NCBI GenBank assembly: GCA_017632155.1
Contig: JAGBRZ010000024.1
Location: forward strand, 1-37,920
From: Clostridia bacterium
GTDB taxonomy: Bacteria; Bacillota_A; Clostridia; Oscillospirales; CAG-272
Direction of reading: 5' to 3'
DNA: 37,920 bases
The stretch's first letter is position 1; each line of letters starts with the position of its first letter. Of the stretch, positions 1 to 6,853 are shown in pieces. Made by a program: the position numbers and the translations under genes. The notes below the pieces were generated by a model. It had not been told where the DNA came from, ran no database searches, and saw nothing but the letters and a program-made list of their open reading frames with translations.

Positions 1-230
1 AGGCTTCGGGAAAAGAAAGCAACTGGTTTATTGGGCTTTACGGATTTACAGCAAAGGAAGTCGAAGAAATGTATGCGGAAGGCGAGAAATTCTCTCTTTC
101 GGGGTACGGCGTTCTTACCATTGACAAAAATTGTGACGAAGAAAAGCTTTTTGCGGTTGTTGAAAGCATAACGCACCGTGGAAAGGTGATCTGCTCGCAG
201 TCGGTGAAGGAACATTACGGATTGAAATAG
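1..230 (+). CDS. 3' end of an unrecognised protein (partial)
   Basis: An open frame enters from the left edge (first full codon at position 3) and ends at a TAG at 228-230, giving the last 75 residues. The tail contains a charged stretch starting KEVEEMYAEGEK and ends CSQSVKEHYGLK. It has no membrane segment and no motif that I recognise. A strong hairpin terminator begins 10 nt after the stop, which supports this being the true 3' end of a plus-strand gene. I assign no function. Being open to the edge, in frame and closed by a terminator is the only support for coding. Confidence 0.55.
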   Translation, partial: ASGKESNWFIGLYGFTAKEVEEMYAEGEKFSLSGYGVLTIDKNCDEEKLFAVVESITHRGKVICSQSVKEHYGLK

Positions 231-240
231 GTAAATGACA

Positions 241-278
241 AAAGACAGCCTCGCGCTTTGGCACGAGGCTGTCTTTTT
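241..278 (+). terminator. Rho-independent terminator after the partial first gene
   Basis: A perfect 10-bp GC-rich stem (arms 244-253 and 264-273) with a 10-nt loop is followed by five T. A short A-run precedes the left arm, so it may also act on the minus strand, where the FAD oxidoreductase gene ends 30 nt further right. Confidence 0.9.
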
Positions 279-307
279 GTCCGAAACGCCGGCGGGGCGC
301 GGTGCAA

Positions 308-2125
308 TTAATAAAGCTCGAAGTTAAAGATATGAGCTGTCGAGCTGCCGTAGTCCTCTACCTTCGATTCGCTATGGTAGGTTGAGAGGGGAATGAGTCG
401 GACTGCCTTTGCGGTGATATCAAGATCGTGCTTGATGAAGCGCTGATGGTTGTCGAATACCTCAACCACGGTGTTCCACTCTCCTGCTTCGTTCTGTGCC
501 TCAATCTTATAGTGTTTGATGAGGCACTTGGGGAAGCCGAAGGTGGTATTATTGTGGCTTGCCGCCATAAAGAGGATCATCGAGGTGTGCAGACCGTCGG
601 GGTTACCGTCGGTGTACTCGCGGTCAAGGTCGCTGTCGAATACAAGACGAACGCCGCCGATATGCGTGGGCTCGTCGAAGGTGTATGTGATAGCCTTGTT
701 GGTCTTGCCGTAGTAGCCGTTATCGTTTCCCCAGATGCGGCGGTCAAGTCCGTTCAAAAGAGCGGAGCAATCGCCGTAATCTGCGGTGAGGGTTGCACGC
801 TTGGTGAGCTCGGAGGATTCGCGGCGGAAGCCGGGAAGGAAGCAGTCGTCATCCATAAGGATCTTCTGAATTTCCTTGATCTTCTGCGCGCAGACCTCGC
901 GGGGAGTGAGATCGTTCTTAGTCGCAACAGCCGCGGCAGTGCCGACAGCCTGACCGATAACGCCGATGGTGCCCATTACGCGCGCGCTGCTGAAGCCTAT
1001 GTGCGATGCGCTGATGTTTCTGCCCGCGAACATAAGGTTTTCAATGTTCTTGGAGTAAAGCGCACGGAGCGGGATGGAATAGGGCTCGGAAAGACGGCGC
1101 TTCTGAAGGTGTCCGCCACCCTTTGCGTTCATATGGAAGCCGCCGGGGAGGTGGTTGTCGATCTGCCATCCGCCGTATGCAACGGTATCCTCAAAGCGAG
1201 GGCAGTTTTCAACGTCGTGCTGTGTGATGATGTAATCACCGACGTAACGGCGGCTCTCGCGCTTGCCGGGAAGGAATCCAATGAATTCGAGATCCCAATT
1301 CTCTGCGCCGTGGTCGCCGTGGTTCTTGATGTGATCCCAAACGCCGAACGCGATCTTGAGAAGCTCGTCACGTACCTCTTCGGTATCATCAATAGAGTTC
1401 TGCATACCGCCAAGCTCGATCCAATAGAAGTTTGTGTTCATCTCGTAGAGCTTGTGGGGCTTGTTGTTCATCGCGTCGTCATCGGGGAAGTCGTATGCCC
1501 AAGCGGGGGGAGTGTAGCTGACGGGATGATCGGTCTCGCGGCACTGAATCATAAGGCTCATACCCATGGTGTGGTTGTCCGCAACCTCAAGTCCGAATTC
1601 TTCACCGAATTCGCTCTTTGCCTCGCGGCCTACGCGATACTCTGCGCCCGTGAGAGGAGCGAGGATCGAGTCGCCCGAGCTGTCAACGAAGATCTTTGCG
1701 TGAACCTCGTGCCAGGTATAGGTGGTGAGCTGGAAGCCCTTGATCCATTCGATCTTGTTCCCGTTCATCTTAGCATCACAGCAAGCGCAGTTGAGCATAA
1801 GATCGATGTTGTCCTCGAAGCGCACGAGCTCGTAAAGGAGCGCATCCCAAGTGGTGAAGTTTCTCTTCGGGTTGCGGTGCATATTTTCGAGGAGAAGCTC
1901 CTCCATAATGCCGGTCTCCTGAAGATCGCGCACTCTTGTGCCCGCGCCGGAGATCCACATTCTGATCTCGCTCGAGCAGTTACCGCCAAGAACGGGTCTG
2001 TCCTGCATAAGCGCTACCTTTGCGCCCTGTCTTGCCGCGGAAATTGCGGTGAACATACCGCCGATACCGCCGCCCACAACGCAGATATCGACGTTGTGAA
2101 CCTTTGTTTTAAGCATTTCACTCAT
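308..2125 (-). CDS. FAD-dependent oxidoreductase (FAD_oxidored family) with C-terminal beta-sandwich-like region
   Basis: This is a 605-residue flavoprotein. A Rossmann dinucleotide-binding motif, VGGGIGG, lies at residues 17-23. It is followed by an acidic/Gly strand and the segment LGGNCSSEIRMW, typical of the PF12831-like FAD oxidoreductases often found near carbohydrate-use genes. The second FAD contact region (GRNISASHIGFSSAR) is near residue 370. Residues from about 450 to the end look like a discoidin/F5-8-type beta sandwich (YTFDEPTHIGGVRLVFDSD), possibly for substrate binding. There is no signal peptide, so it should be cytoplasmic. The start is set by an AAGGAG (2134-2139, minus strand) 8 nt upstream. 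The gene is divergent from an AraC regulator that probably controls it. The substrate is unknown. The family call is firm; the C-terminal domain call is moderate. Confidence 0.88.
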   Translation of the reverse strand: MSEMLKTKVHNVDICVVGGGIGGMFTAISAARQGAKVALMQDRPVLGGNCSSEIRMWISGAGTRVRDLQETGIMEELLLENMHRNPKRNFTTWDALLYELVRFEDNIDLMLNCACCDAKMNGNKIEWIKGFQLTTYTWHEVHAKIFVDSSGDSILAPLTGAEYRVGREAKSEFGEEFGLEVADNHTMGMSLMIQCRETDHPVSYTPPAWAYDFPDDDAMNNKPHKLYEMNTNFYWIELGGMQNSIDDTEEVRDELLKIAFGVWDHIKNHGDHGAENWDLEFIGFLPGKRESRRYVGDYIITQHDVENCPRFEDTVAYGGWQIDNHLPGGFHMNAKGGGHLQKRRLSEPYSIPLRALYSKNIENLMFAGRNISASHIGFSSARVMGTIGVIGQAVGTAAAVATKNDLTPREVCAQKIKEIQKILMDDDCFLPGFRRESSELTKRATLTADYGDCSALLNGLDRRIWGNDNGYYGKTNKAITYTFDEPTHIGGVRLVFDSDLDREYTDGNPDGLHTSMILFMAASHNNTTFGFPKCLIKHYKIEAQNEAGEWNTVVEVFDNHQRFIKHDLDITAKAVRLIPLSTYHSESKVEDYGSSTAHIFNFELY

Positions 2126-2148
2126 TGGATTTTCTCCTTATGTTCAGC

Positions 2149-2324
2149 CAATTGTAAAACTGCGTTTTACAATTGATAAGCGCGCGCTTATCGCCGCTTG
2201 TCAAAATCAAAGTTTTGACAGCTCCCCTCGGCGCGCGGACTCGCTCTGCTCGTCTGAGAGGTGTTTTTTCGTCGGCGAAGCCACCGAAAAAACAAATTTT
2301 ATTGTAATAAGCTGGTTTTACAAT
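2149..2324. repeat. Cluster of stacked palindromes in the leader of the FAD oxidoreductase gene
   Basis: Between the start of the FAD gene and its probable promoter lie several inverted repeats in a row. There is a 12-bp perfect stem at 2149-2160/2164-2175, an 18-bp perfect palindrome at 2175-2192, an 8-bp stem at 2199-2206/2213-2220, a 9-bp stem at 2263-2271/2285-2293 enclosing a smaller one, and a 7-bp stem at 2301-2307/2318-2324. The 10-mer ATTGTAAAAC at 2151-2160 recurs inverted at 2315-2324, so the whole 176-bp block is bounded by inverted repeats, like a small mobile palindromic element. If the minus-strand promoter is right, all of it is transcribed as 5' leader. Function is unknown. 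Confidence 0.7.
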
Positions 2325-2349
2325 CCGGCTATAAAATTAATATTTACTA

Positions 2350-2378
2350 TTGCATTTTGCACCATTATAGTGTATAAT
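2350..2378 (+). promoter_or_regulatory. Sigma-A promoter of the araC-type gene
   Basis: A -35 TTGCAT (2350-2355), a 17-nt spacer and a perfect -10 TATAAT (2373-2378) predict transcription starting near 2385, about 65 nt before the regulator's ATG. The -10 lies in a perfect 9+1+9 palindrome (2370-2388) shared with the divergent promoter. Confidence 0.75.
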
Positions 2379-2379
2379 A

Positions 2380-2408
2380 ATTATACACATCACAAAATAA
2401 AATGTCTA
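2380..2408 (-). promoter_or_regulatory. Divergent sigma-A promoter of the FAD oxidoreductase gene
   Basis: On the minus strand, TAGACA (2408-2403), a 17-nt spacer and TATAAT (2385-2380) form a good promoter that reads toward the FAD oxidoreductase. It would give a leader of about 250 nt containing the stacked palindromes. Its -10 is the mirror image of the plus-strand -10 within one palindrome, so RNA polymerase can hardly occupy both at once. Confidence 0.65.
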
Positions 2409-2411
2409 TCA

Positions 2412-2444
2412 CGTTTGTGACATTAAATTTGCGTTTTGTGACAT
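2412..2444 (+). promoter_or_regulatory. Candidate AraC operator: direct repeats TTTGTGACAT
   Basis: The 10-mer TTTGTGACAT occurs at 2414-2423 and again at 2435-2444, 21 bp apart, which is two helical turns. A related inverted sequence, ATCACAAAA, lies at 2389-2397. Direct half-sites about 21 bp apart are the usual layout for AraC-family dimers. The repeats sit just downstream of the regulator's own start of transcription and upstream of the divergent -35, so binding could repress one gene and activate the other. Inferred from sequence only. Confidence 0.5.
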
Positions 2445-2451
2445 ATAGAAA

Positions 2452-3348
2452 ATGAAACTGTTATCGCATTATCTTCAAAACAAAAACGATCCTCGCCACG
2501 AGATTACAAACTGGGAAAACGATCTGATAAACGATTCGCTCTGCTACTCATACAGAAGCACCGTGTACGATGTGAACACCTTCCCCTCGAGCCTTCACAG
2601 CCACGATTATTATGAGCTCGTCATCTTCGTTGAGGGCGAGATCAATTACGTTTGCGAGTCGAGCGTGTATTCGCCGAAGCGCGGGGACGTCATCATTATC
2701 CCGCCGGGAAAATTCCACATGTCAAAGCTAAAGGGCGAGCGCACGCATTACAAAAGGCACGTGTTTTATCTCTATCCGAACGCCTTTGATGCGGTTGGGA
2801 AGATCCTTGCCGATATATTGATTCGGACGGGCGAGGGCGTGCACTTTTCGCTTTCCTCGCGCGAGAGGGAAGAGGAACTTTTGACTTTGACCGAAAAGCT
2901 TTCCTCGGCACTCAAAAAACGCGAGGATGGACTTTCGCGCGCGCTTGCGTTCGGATACATCATAGAGATATTCTGCCTTCTGAACCGCAAGGACATCCGC
3001 CACAGCGGAGAGAGCGAGCGTCTGCCCGAGAATATCCTTGCGCTCCAGCAGTATCTTGACGCGCACTATACCGAGATCGATTCGGTATCGGAGGTTGCCG
3101 AGCACTTCTTTTACAGCCGCGAATACGTTTCAAGGCTGTTCAAAAAGTATTATGACACCACGATTCTCGACTATATCCACAAGCTCCGCATATCAAAAAG
3201 CCGCGCCTTGATCGCCGAGGGAATGCCGATAATCGACGTCTGCTACGCTGTTGGATTTTCATCGCTTTCGACATTTATACGAGCGTTTCGAGCGGCGACG
3301 GATATGACGCCGTCGGAGTATAGGAAGATTGTGCGTGATGGTGGATGA
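2452..3348 (+). CDS. AraC-family regulator with N-terminal cupin sensor domain
   Basis: This is a 298-residue transcription factor. The N-terminal half is a cupin-like sensor (SLHSHDYYELVIF near residue 47, then RGDVIIIPPGKFH). The last 100 residues are a double helix-turn-helix of the AraC/XylS type (SVSEVAEHFFYSREYVSRLF, then the signature GFSSLSTFIRAFRAATDMTPSEYR). Such proteins usually sense a sugar or related metabolite. The ATG at 2452 has no obvious Shine-Dalgarno sequence; the leader is AT-rich, so translation may be weak. The divergent FAD oxidoreductase is the most likely target. The class is certain; the ligand is unknown. Confidence 0.93.
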   Translation: MKLLSHYLQNKNDPRHEITNWENDLINDSLCYSYRSTVYDVNTFPSSLHSHDYYELVIFVEGEINYVCESSVYSPKRGDVIIIPPGKFHMSKLKGERTHYKRHVFYLYPNAFDAVGKILADILIRTGEGVHFSLSSREREEELLTLTEKLSSALKKREDGLSRALAFGYIIEIFCLLNRKDIRHSGESERLPENILALQQYLDAHYTEIDSVSEVAEHFFYSREYVSRLFKKYYDTTILDYIHKLRISKSRALIAEGMPIIDVCYAVGFSSLSTFIRAFRAATDMTPSEYRKIVRDGG

Positions 3349-3434
3349 TTCTGTCGGCTTCGCCGAATGATGATCTGCTTCGCAGAATGATGATCGCGCG
3401 ATGCGCGAATGATAATCTCCCTTCGGTCGAATGA
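3344..3434. repeat. Short array of variable hairpins separated by a constant ATGATGAT-type linker
   Basis: Right after the AraC stop comes a tandem pattern with a period near 20 nt: constant linker ATGATGAT, then a small hairpin whose stem changes while pairing is kept. Stems are TCGGC/GCCGA (3354-3366, loop TTC), TCTGC/GCAGA (3374-3386, loop TTC) and TCGCGC/GCGCGA (3394-3408). A decayed fourth copy lies at 3416-3430. Paired changes in both arms across units argue for selection on, or copying of, folded structure. I recall similar linker-hairpin arrays from intergenic regions of gut Clostridia. Function unknown. Confidence 0.75.
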
Positions 3435-3438
3435 AGGT

Positions 3439-3464
3439 AAATTTTCGCCGAGGCGAAAATTTTT
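3439..3464 (+). terminator. Probable terminator of the AraC gene
   Basis: An 11-bp perfect inverted repeat (3439-3449/3452-3462) with a very small loop runs into a T-tract. It closes the hairpin array and precedes the promoter of the next gene. The stem is AT-rich at its base, so strength is uncertain. Confidence 0.55.
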
Positions 3465-3504
3465 GGATAAAATTCTTGATGGTTTTAACTCCGCGTTTTC
3501 GGTC

Positions 3505-3533
3505 AAGACAAATTATTCGGTCTGTGATATAAT
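3505..3533 (+). promoter_or_regulatory. Extended -10 promoter for the second AraC-type gene
   Basis: TGATATAAT (3525-3533) is an extended -10 with a perfect TATAAT. The -35 (AAGACA, 3505-3510, 17-nt spacer) matches only partly. Transcription would start near 3540. This shows that the open frame's upstream ATG at 3534 is not the start and favours 3588. Confidence 0.65.
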
Positions 3534-3587
3534 ATGCTCACAAGCATGAGGCCGAATGTTTTGAAAACGATAAGGAGAGTGTTACTT

Positions 3588-4814
3588 ATGGAAAACAATG
3601 AATTAATAAAAAAAGCCCTGAAATACATTGATAAGCTAGGCTCAAATAAAACCACGATCGAAGACGTTGCTAAAAACGCGGGATTTTCTGTGGATTATTT
3701 CAATCGTATTTTTCGATCTCATACAGGGTTTAACGTTATGGAATATGTACGATTCAGAAAACTGAATCGCGCGGCGCGAATGCTTCGCAATTTCCCCGAT
3801 AAAGATATTCTCGATGTTGCGCTCGATTGCGGATATGAAAGCCACGAGGGATTTTCCCGTGCATTCAAAGAACAGTACGGTAAAACTCCGAGTGAGTACC
3901 GCGAGCAGATGAAGGATAAACCTATGGTTTGGGCGGATTTCGGCTATAATGCGACGGTCAGTGCAGAATTTCGTCATATACTTCCTGCTTTTTATGAAAA
4001 ATATGCTGACGAGATCATTGATATTTTGCTTGAGAAAGATGCATTTAGATATGGGTATACGGCTTCTTCAATAGCCATTAACGGCTCAAAGATCCTGTGC
4101 GATTCCGAGCTTGAAGCAATCGGAGGATATGTCAGTGCAGATATCGCCGTCGGTGGCAAGCTGTATCTTGGCTTGATTTTGAACGATGCAAGTGAGCTCC
4201 GTAGAAATGTGGAAAAGCTTCTGCCTCTTGCTCCTCAAACCATCGATCTTTGTTTCGGCTGCGATATTACTCTCGACGAGATCAAAAATGCACTCGAAGG
4301 AATCAATTGCAAAGAGATAACCGAGCGCGACGAGGCTATGTATTTTGGTGAGCAATTTATACTCCCCGAAGAATCGAAAGAATATGACATTCATTTTCTG
4401 GAGATGACTGACTTGCCTGCACTCGAAGAATTTATCTCACGCTTTGACGATGAGGTGTTCGTGAAATCCGGGGCATACGGGGTAAAAAGAAGTCTTAGAC
4501 AACCCGTTTCGGAAAGAGCGAATCGCTCTGCGGGAGTGTTCAAAGACGGCAAGCTGCTTGCAATTTCTTACGATTGCCCTCAACCCGCTCACGGATTCAA
4601 GCTTAATAATTGCATACAGTCACCCCGCCTTCCCGAGGCAGACGACAAGGCTATCGAATATCTGTATATGTTCGCGACGAACAGCGTCATAGAGCGCGGA
4701 TATATCCCCTTCGAAGATAGCCAGTTCGGTGATTATGCAAGGAAGCACGGCAATTTTACCGCTTATGACCTTGGATTCCGAAAGGTTAACACAAAGTATT
4801 CTATCATATTCTGA
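3588..4814 (+). CDS. AraC-type HTH protein with a long C-terminal region, partly GNAT-like
   Basis: The product has 408 residues from the ATG at 3588, chosen because AAGGAG (3572-3577) lies 10 nt upstream and the promoter sits at 3505-3533. Residues 1-100 are a complete AraC double helix-turn-helix (TTIEDVAKNAGFSVDYFNRI, then ESHEGFSRAFKEQYGKTPSEYR). Here it is N-terminal rather than in the usual C-terminal place. Residues 110-250 are an unassigned effector-like region. Residues from about 270 resemble a GNAT acyltransferase fold (AGVFKDGKLLAISYD, IERGYIPFEDSQ, YDLGFRKVNTKYSIIF). It could be a regulator sensing an acyl-CoA or amine, or a bifunctional protein. The HTH is certain; the GNAT resemblance is moderate. 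It is monocistronic and ends at a strong hairpin. Confidence 0.85.
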   Translation: MENNELIKKALKYIDKLGSNKTTIEDVAKNAGFSVDYFNRIFRSHTGFNVMEYVRFRKLNRAARMLRNFPDKDILDVALDCGYESHEGFSRAFKEQYGKTPSEYREQMKDKPMVWADFGYNATVSAEFRHILPAFYEKYADEIIDILLEKDAFRYGYTASSIAINGSKILCDSELEAIGGYVSADIAVGGKLYLGLILNDASELRRNVEKLLPLAPQTIDLCFGCDITLDEIKNALEGINCKEITERDEAMYFGEQFILPEESKEYDIHFLEMTDLPALEEFISRFDDEVFVKSGAYGVKRSLRQPVSERANRSAGVFKDGKLLAISYDCPQPAHGFKLNNCIQSPRLPEADDKAIEYLYMFATNSVIERGYIPFEDSQFGDYARKHGNFTAYDLGFRKVNTKYSIIF

Positions 4815-4819
4815 TTATT

Positions 4820-4858
4820 AACAATCCCGTCTTTCGTTGATCGTAAGACGGGATTGTT
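4820..4858 (+). terminator. Hairpin terminator after the HTH-GNAT-like gene
   Basis: A 14-bp perfect stem (4820-4833/4845-4858) with an 11-nt loop starts 6 nt after the stop. The trailing T-run is poor, so it may mainly stabilise the 3' end. The next 60 nt are plain AT-rich sequence. Confidence 0.65.
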
Positions 4859-4930
4859 ATTGCACAATGCTATTAATTGTTTTGTAATGATAGATTAAAT
4901 AATATCAATATGTAATAATTTCATTTCACT

Positions 4931-5074
4931 TGTAGGGACCGACGTCCCCGGCGGTCCGTGGGCATAAAAATATATATTTGTGTAAAATCTAGAAAAATGT
5001 AATTCGACTATATTGGTTTTATGCAGATCAATAATATTATTTGGCTCAGACCGCCGAGGACGTCGGTCCCTACA
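4931..5074. mobile_element. 144-bp MITE-like element with terminal inverted repeats
   Basis: TGTAGGGACCGACGTCC begins at 4931 and its inverted copy ends at 5074. Extended inward, the two ends match at about 25 of 27 positions. The roughly 90 bp in between are very AT-rich and encode nothing. Small size, GC-rich terminal inverted repeats, no coding capacity and a position in a gap between two transcription units fit a miniature inverted-repeat element or a large palindromic repeat. I see no clear target-site duplication (flanks TTTCACT and TATGACA), and no transposase in the window could move it. Confidence 0.65.
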
Positions 5075-5116
5075 TATGACATTTGTATAAATTTTGAACA
5101 AATTTGCGAAAAGCAC

Positions 5117-5145
5117 TTGACACGGGGCGATTTTTGCAGTATACT
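5117..5145 (+). promoter_or_regulatory. Consensus promoter of the T-box trpB2 operon
   Basis: TTGACA (5117-5122), a 17-nt spacer and TATACT (5140-5145) form a near-perfect sigma-A promoter, with transcription predicted to start near 5152, just before T-box stem I. Confidence 0.85.
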
Positions 5146-5151
5146 ATGATA

Positions 5152-5410
5152 AACCGATGAGAAAGAATAGTAGTAGGTTTCGATTCCCCACAGAGAGCCG
5201 CCGGTGTTGAGAATGCGGCGGGATAGGGCTTGCGAATGGGCTTTTGAGGGCGAGGTGAAAATGCGCGTGCGCAAGTAGCCAAGACGGGTGTTCCCGTTAC
5301 AGAACGAGTGTATGAAGTACACGTAAGAGGGCGCATAGTCCGAAGGACAGCGTCAAGCAGGGTGGCACCGCAGGTATTTCCTGTCCCGGCATTTGGGGCG
5401 GGGATTTTTT
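5152..5410 (+). promoter_or_regulatory. T-box leader with a tryptophan (UGG) specifier
   Basis: The leader has the T-box landmarks in order: the AGAGAG-type stem I element, a stem I distal hairpin (GCCGCCGG ... GCGGCGG, about 5196-5222), and the specifier strand GCGAATGGGCTTTTGAGG with TGG at 5237-5239 followed by a purine. The conserved antiterminator sequence AGGGTGGCACCGC follows at 5359-5371. UGGC within it (5363-5366) complements the GCCA 3' end of tRNA-Trp (discriminator G). Uncharged tRNA-Trp would stabilise the antiterminator and switch on trpB2 and the HAD gene. The structure is deduced by eye. The T-box class is very secure; the specifier assignment rests on alignment with typical leaders and agrees with the downstream gene. 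Confidence 0.92.
5380..5410 (+). terminator. Intrinsic terminator of the T-box leader
   Basis: A C-rich strand (CCTGTCCCGGC) pairs with GGGGCGGGG and is followed by six T at 5405-5410. It lies immediately after the antiterminator sequence, as required for tRNA-controlled read-through. Confidence 0.75.
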
Positions 5411-5458
5411 GTTTTTACCTGCCCGAACAAGAAATGCACCCAAAAAGGAGAAATCAAA

Positions 5459-6832
5459 ATGGAAAAGAAACAGATTCCCTACAAAATTTATCTGAGCGAA
5501 AACGAGCTTCCGCGCGAATGGTATAACCTCCGTGCCGATATGCAGAATAAGCCCGCGCCTCTGCTCGATCCCGCAACTCACAAGCCGATCACGGCAGAAG
5601 CACTTTCCGCAGTTTTCTGCGAGGAGGCGATCCGTCAGGAGCTTGATGATACCACAAGATTTTTCAAGATTCCCGAGCTGATTCGCGATTTCTATAAGAT
5701 GTACCGACCCGCGCCCCTCATCCGTGCTTATTGCCTTGAGGAAAAGCTCGGTACGCCCGCGAAGATATACTATAAATTTGAAGGCAACAACACAAGCGGA
5801 AGCCACAAGCTCAATTCCGCTATCGCACAGGCTTACTACGCAAAGCAGCAGGGACTCAAGGGCGTCACCACCGAAACGGGTGCGGGCCAGTGGGGCACAG
5901 CGCTTTCGATGGCTTGCGCATACCTCGGACTTGACTGCAAGGTTTATATGGTTAAGGTATCCTACGAGCAGAAACCGCACCGCCGCGAGGTTATGAAGAC
6001 CTACGGCGCGACAGTAACCCCTTCGCCCTCGCCTGATACCGTTGTCGGAAGAAAGATACTGGCAGCTCATCCCGGTACTTCGGGAAGCCTTGGTTGTGCG
6101 ATCTCTGAGGCCGTTGAGGTGGCAACAAACACCCCCGGATACCGTTACGTTCTCGGAAGCGTGCTCAATCAGGTTATGCTGCACCAGTCCGTTATCGGTC
6201 TTGAAACAAAGACTGCACTTGATAAATACGGTGAAAAGGCAGATATAATTATCGGCTGTGCCGGCGGCGGCTCGAACCTTGGCGGACTTATCGCTCCCTT
6301 CATGGGCGAGAAGCTTCGCGGCGAGGCTGATTATCGCTTCATCGCGGTTGAACCCGCATCCTGCCCCTCGCTTACAAGAGGTAAATATGCATATGACTAT
6401 TGCGACACGGGTATGGTCTGCCCGCTTGCAAAGATGTATACACTCGGCAGCGGATTTATTCCCGCGCCCCATCACTCGGGCGGTCTGCGCTACCACGGTA
6501 TGAACACAACGCTCTCCGCGCTTTACGATCAGGGGCTTATGGAAGCCGTTTCGGTCAAGCAGACCGAGGTTTTCGAGGCTGCTGTAGAGTTTGCAAGAGT
6601 TGAGGGCATCCTTCCCGCGCCCGAAAGCTCGCACGCGATCAAGGTGGCGATCGACGAGGCTCTCAAGTGCAAGGAAACGGGCGAAGAGAAGACTATCGTC
6701 TTCGGTTTGACCGGAACCGGTTACTTCGATATGCTTGCTTACGGCAAATATAATGACGGTCAGCTGACCGATTACGCCCCCACCGACGAGGAGATTGCAA
6801 AAGGCTTCGCGGGTATGCCCAACGTTGAATAA
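5459..6832 (+). CDS. trpB: TrpB2-type tryptophan synthase beta chain
   Basis: This 457-residue PLP enzyme joins indole to serine (or an activated serine) to make tryptophan. The start at 5459 has AAGGAG 8 nt upstream. The PLP lysine is K117 in SGSHKLN. The catalytic loop reads ETGAGQWG at 139-146; the Trp instead of the His of classical TrpB, and the length well over 400, mark the TrpB2 branch. The phosphate-binding loop GCAGGGSN is near 265. TrpB2 proteins usually act without a TrpA partner, and no trpA or other trp gene lies here, so indole salvage is the likely role. The Trp T-box upstream confirms tryptophan-linked control. It is followed after 21 nt by a HAD gene in the same operon. Confidence 0.95.
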   Translation: MEKKQIPYKIYLSENELPREWYNLRADMQNKPAPLLDPATHKPITAEALSAVFCEEAIRQELDDTTRFFKIPELIRDFYKMYRPAPLIRAYCLEEKLGTPAKIYYKFEGNNTSGSHKLNSAIAQAYYAKQQGLKGVTTETGAGQWGTALSMACAYLGLDCKVYMVKVSYEQKPHRREVMKTYGATVTPSPSPDTVVGRKILAAHPGTSGSLGCAISEAVEVATNTPGYRYVLGSVLNQVMLHQSVIGLETKTALDKYGEKADIIIGCAGGGSNLGGLIAPFMGEKLRGEADYRFIAVEPASCPSLTRGKYAYDYCDTGMVCPLAKMYTLGSGFIPAPHHSGGLRYHGMNTTLSALYDQGLMEAVSVKQTEVFEAAVEFARVEGILPAPESSHAIKVAIDEALKCKETGEEKTIVFGLTGTGYFDMLAYGKYNDGQLTDYAPTDEEIAKGFAGMPNVE

Positions 6833-6853
6833 TATAGAAAAGGAAGTAAAAAT

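Noticed and set aside
428..2176. 582-residue open frame on the plus strand opposite the FAD oxidoreductase
   Set aside because: It lies fully antisense to a well-supported flavoprotein, has no ribosome binding site and its translation shows no family motif; it is a shadow of the codon bias.
3344..3434. Possible CRISPR array
   Set aside because: The period is only about 20 nt, the variable parts are self-complementary stems rather than unique spacers, and there are no cas genes.
3534..3587. Upstream ATG extending the second AraC-type gene by 18 residues
   Set aside because: It starts within a base of the -10 hexamer, before the predicted transcription start, and has no ribosome binding site; 3588 has AAGGAG at a good distance.
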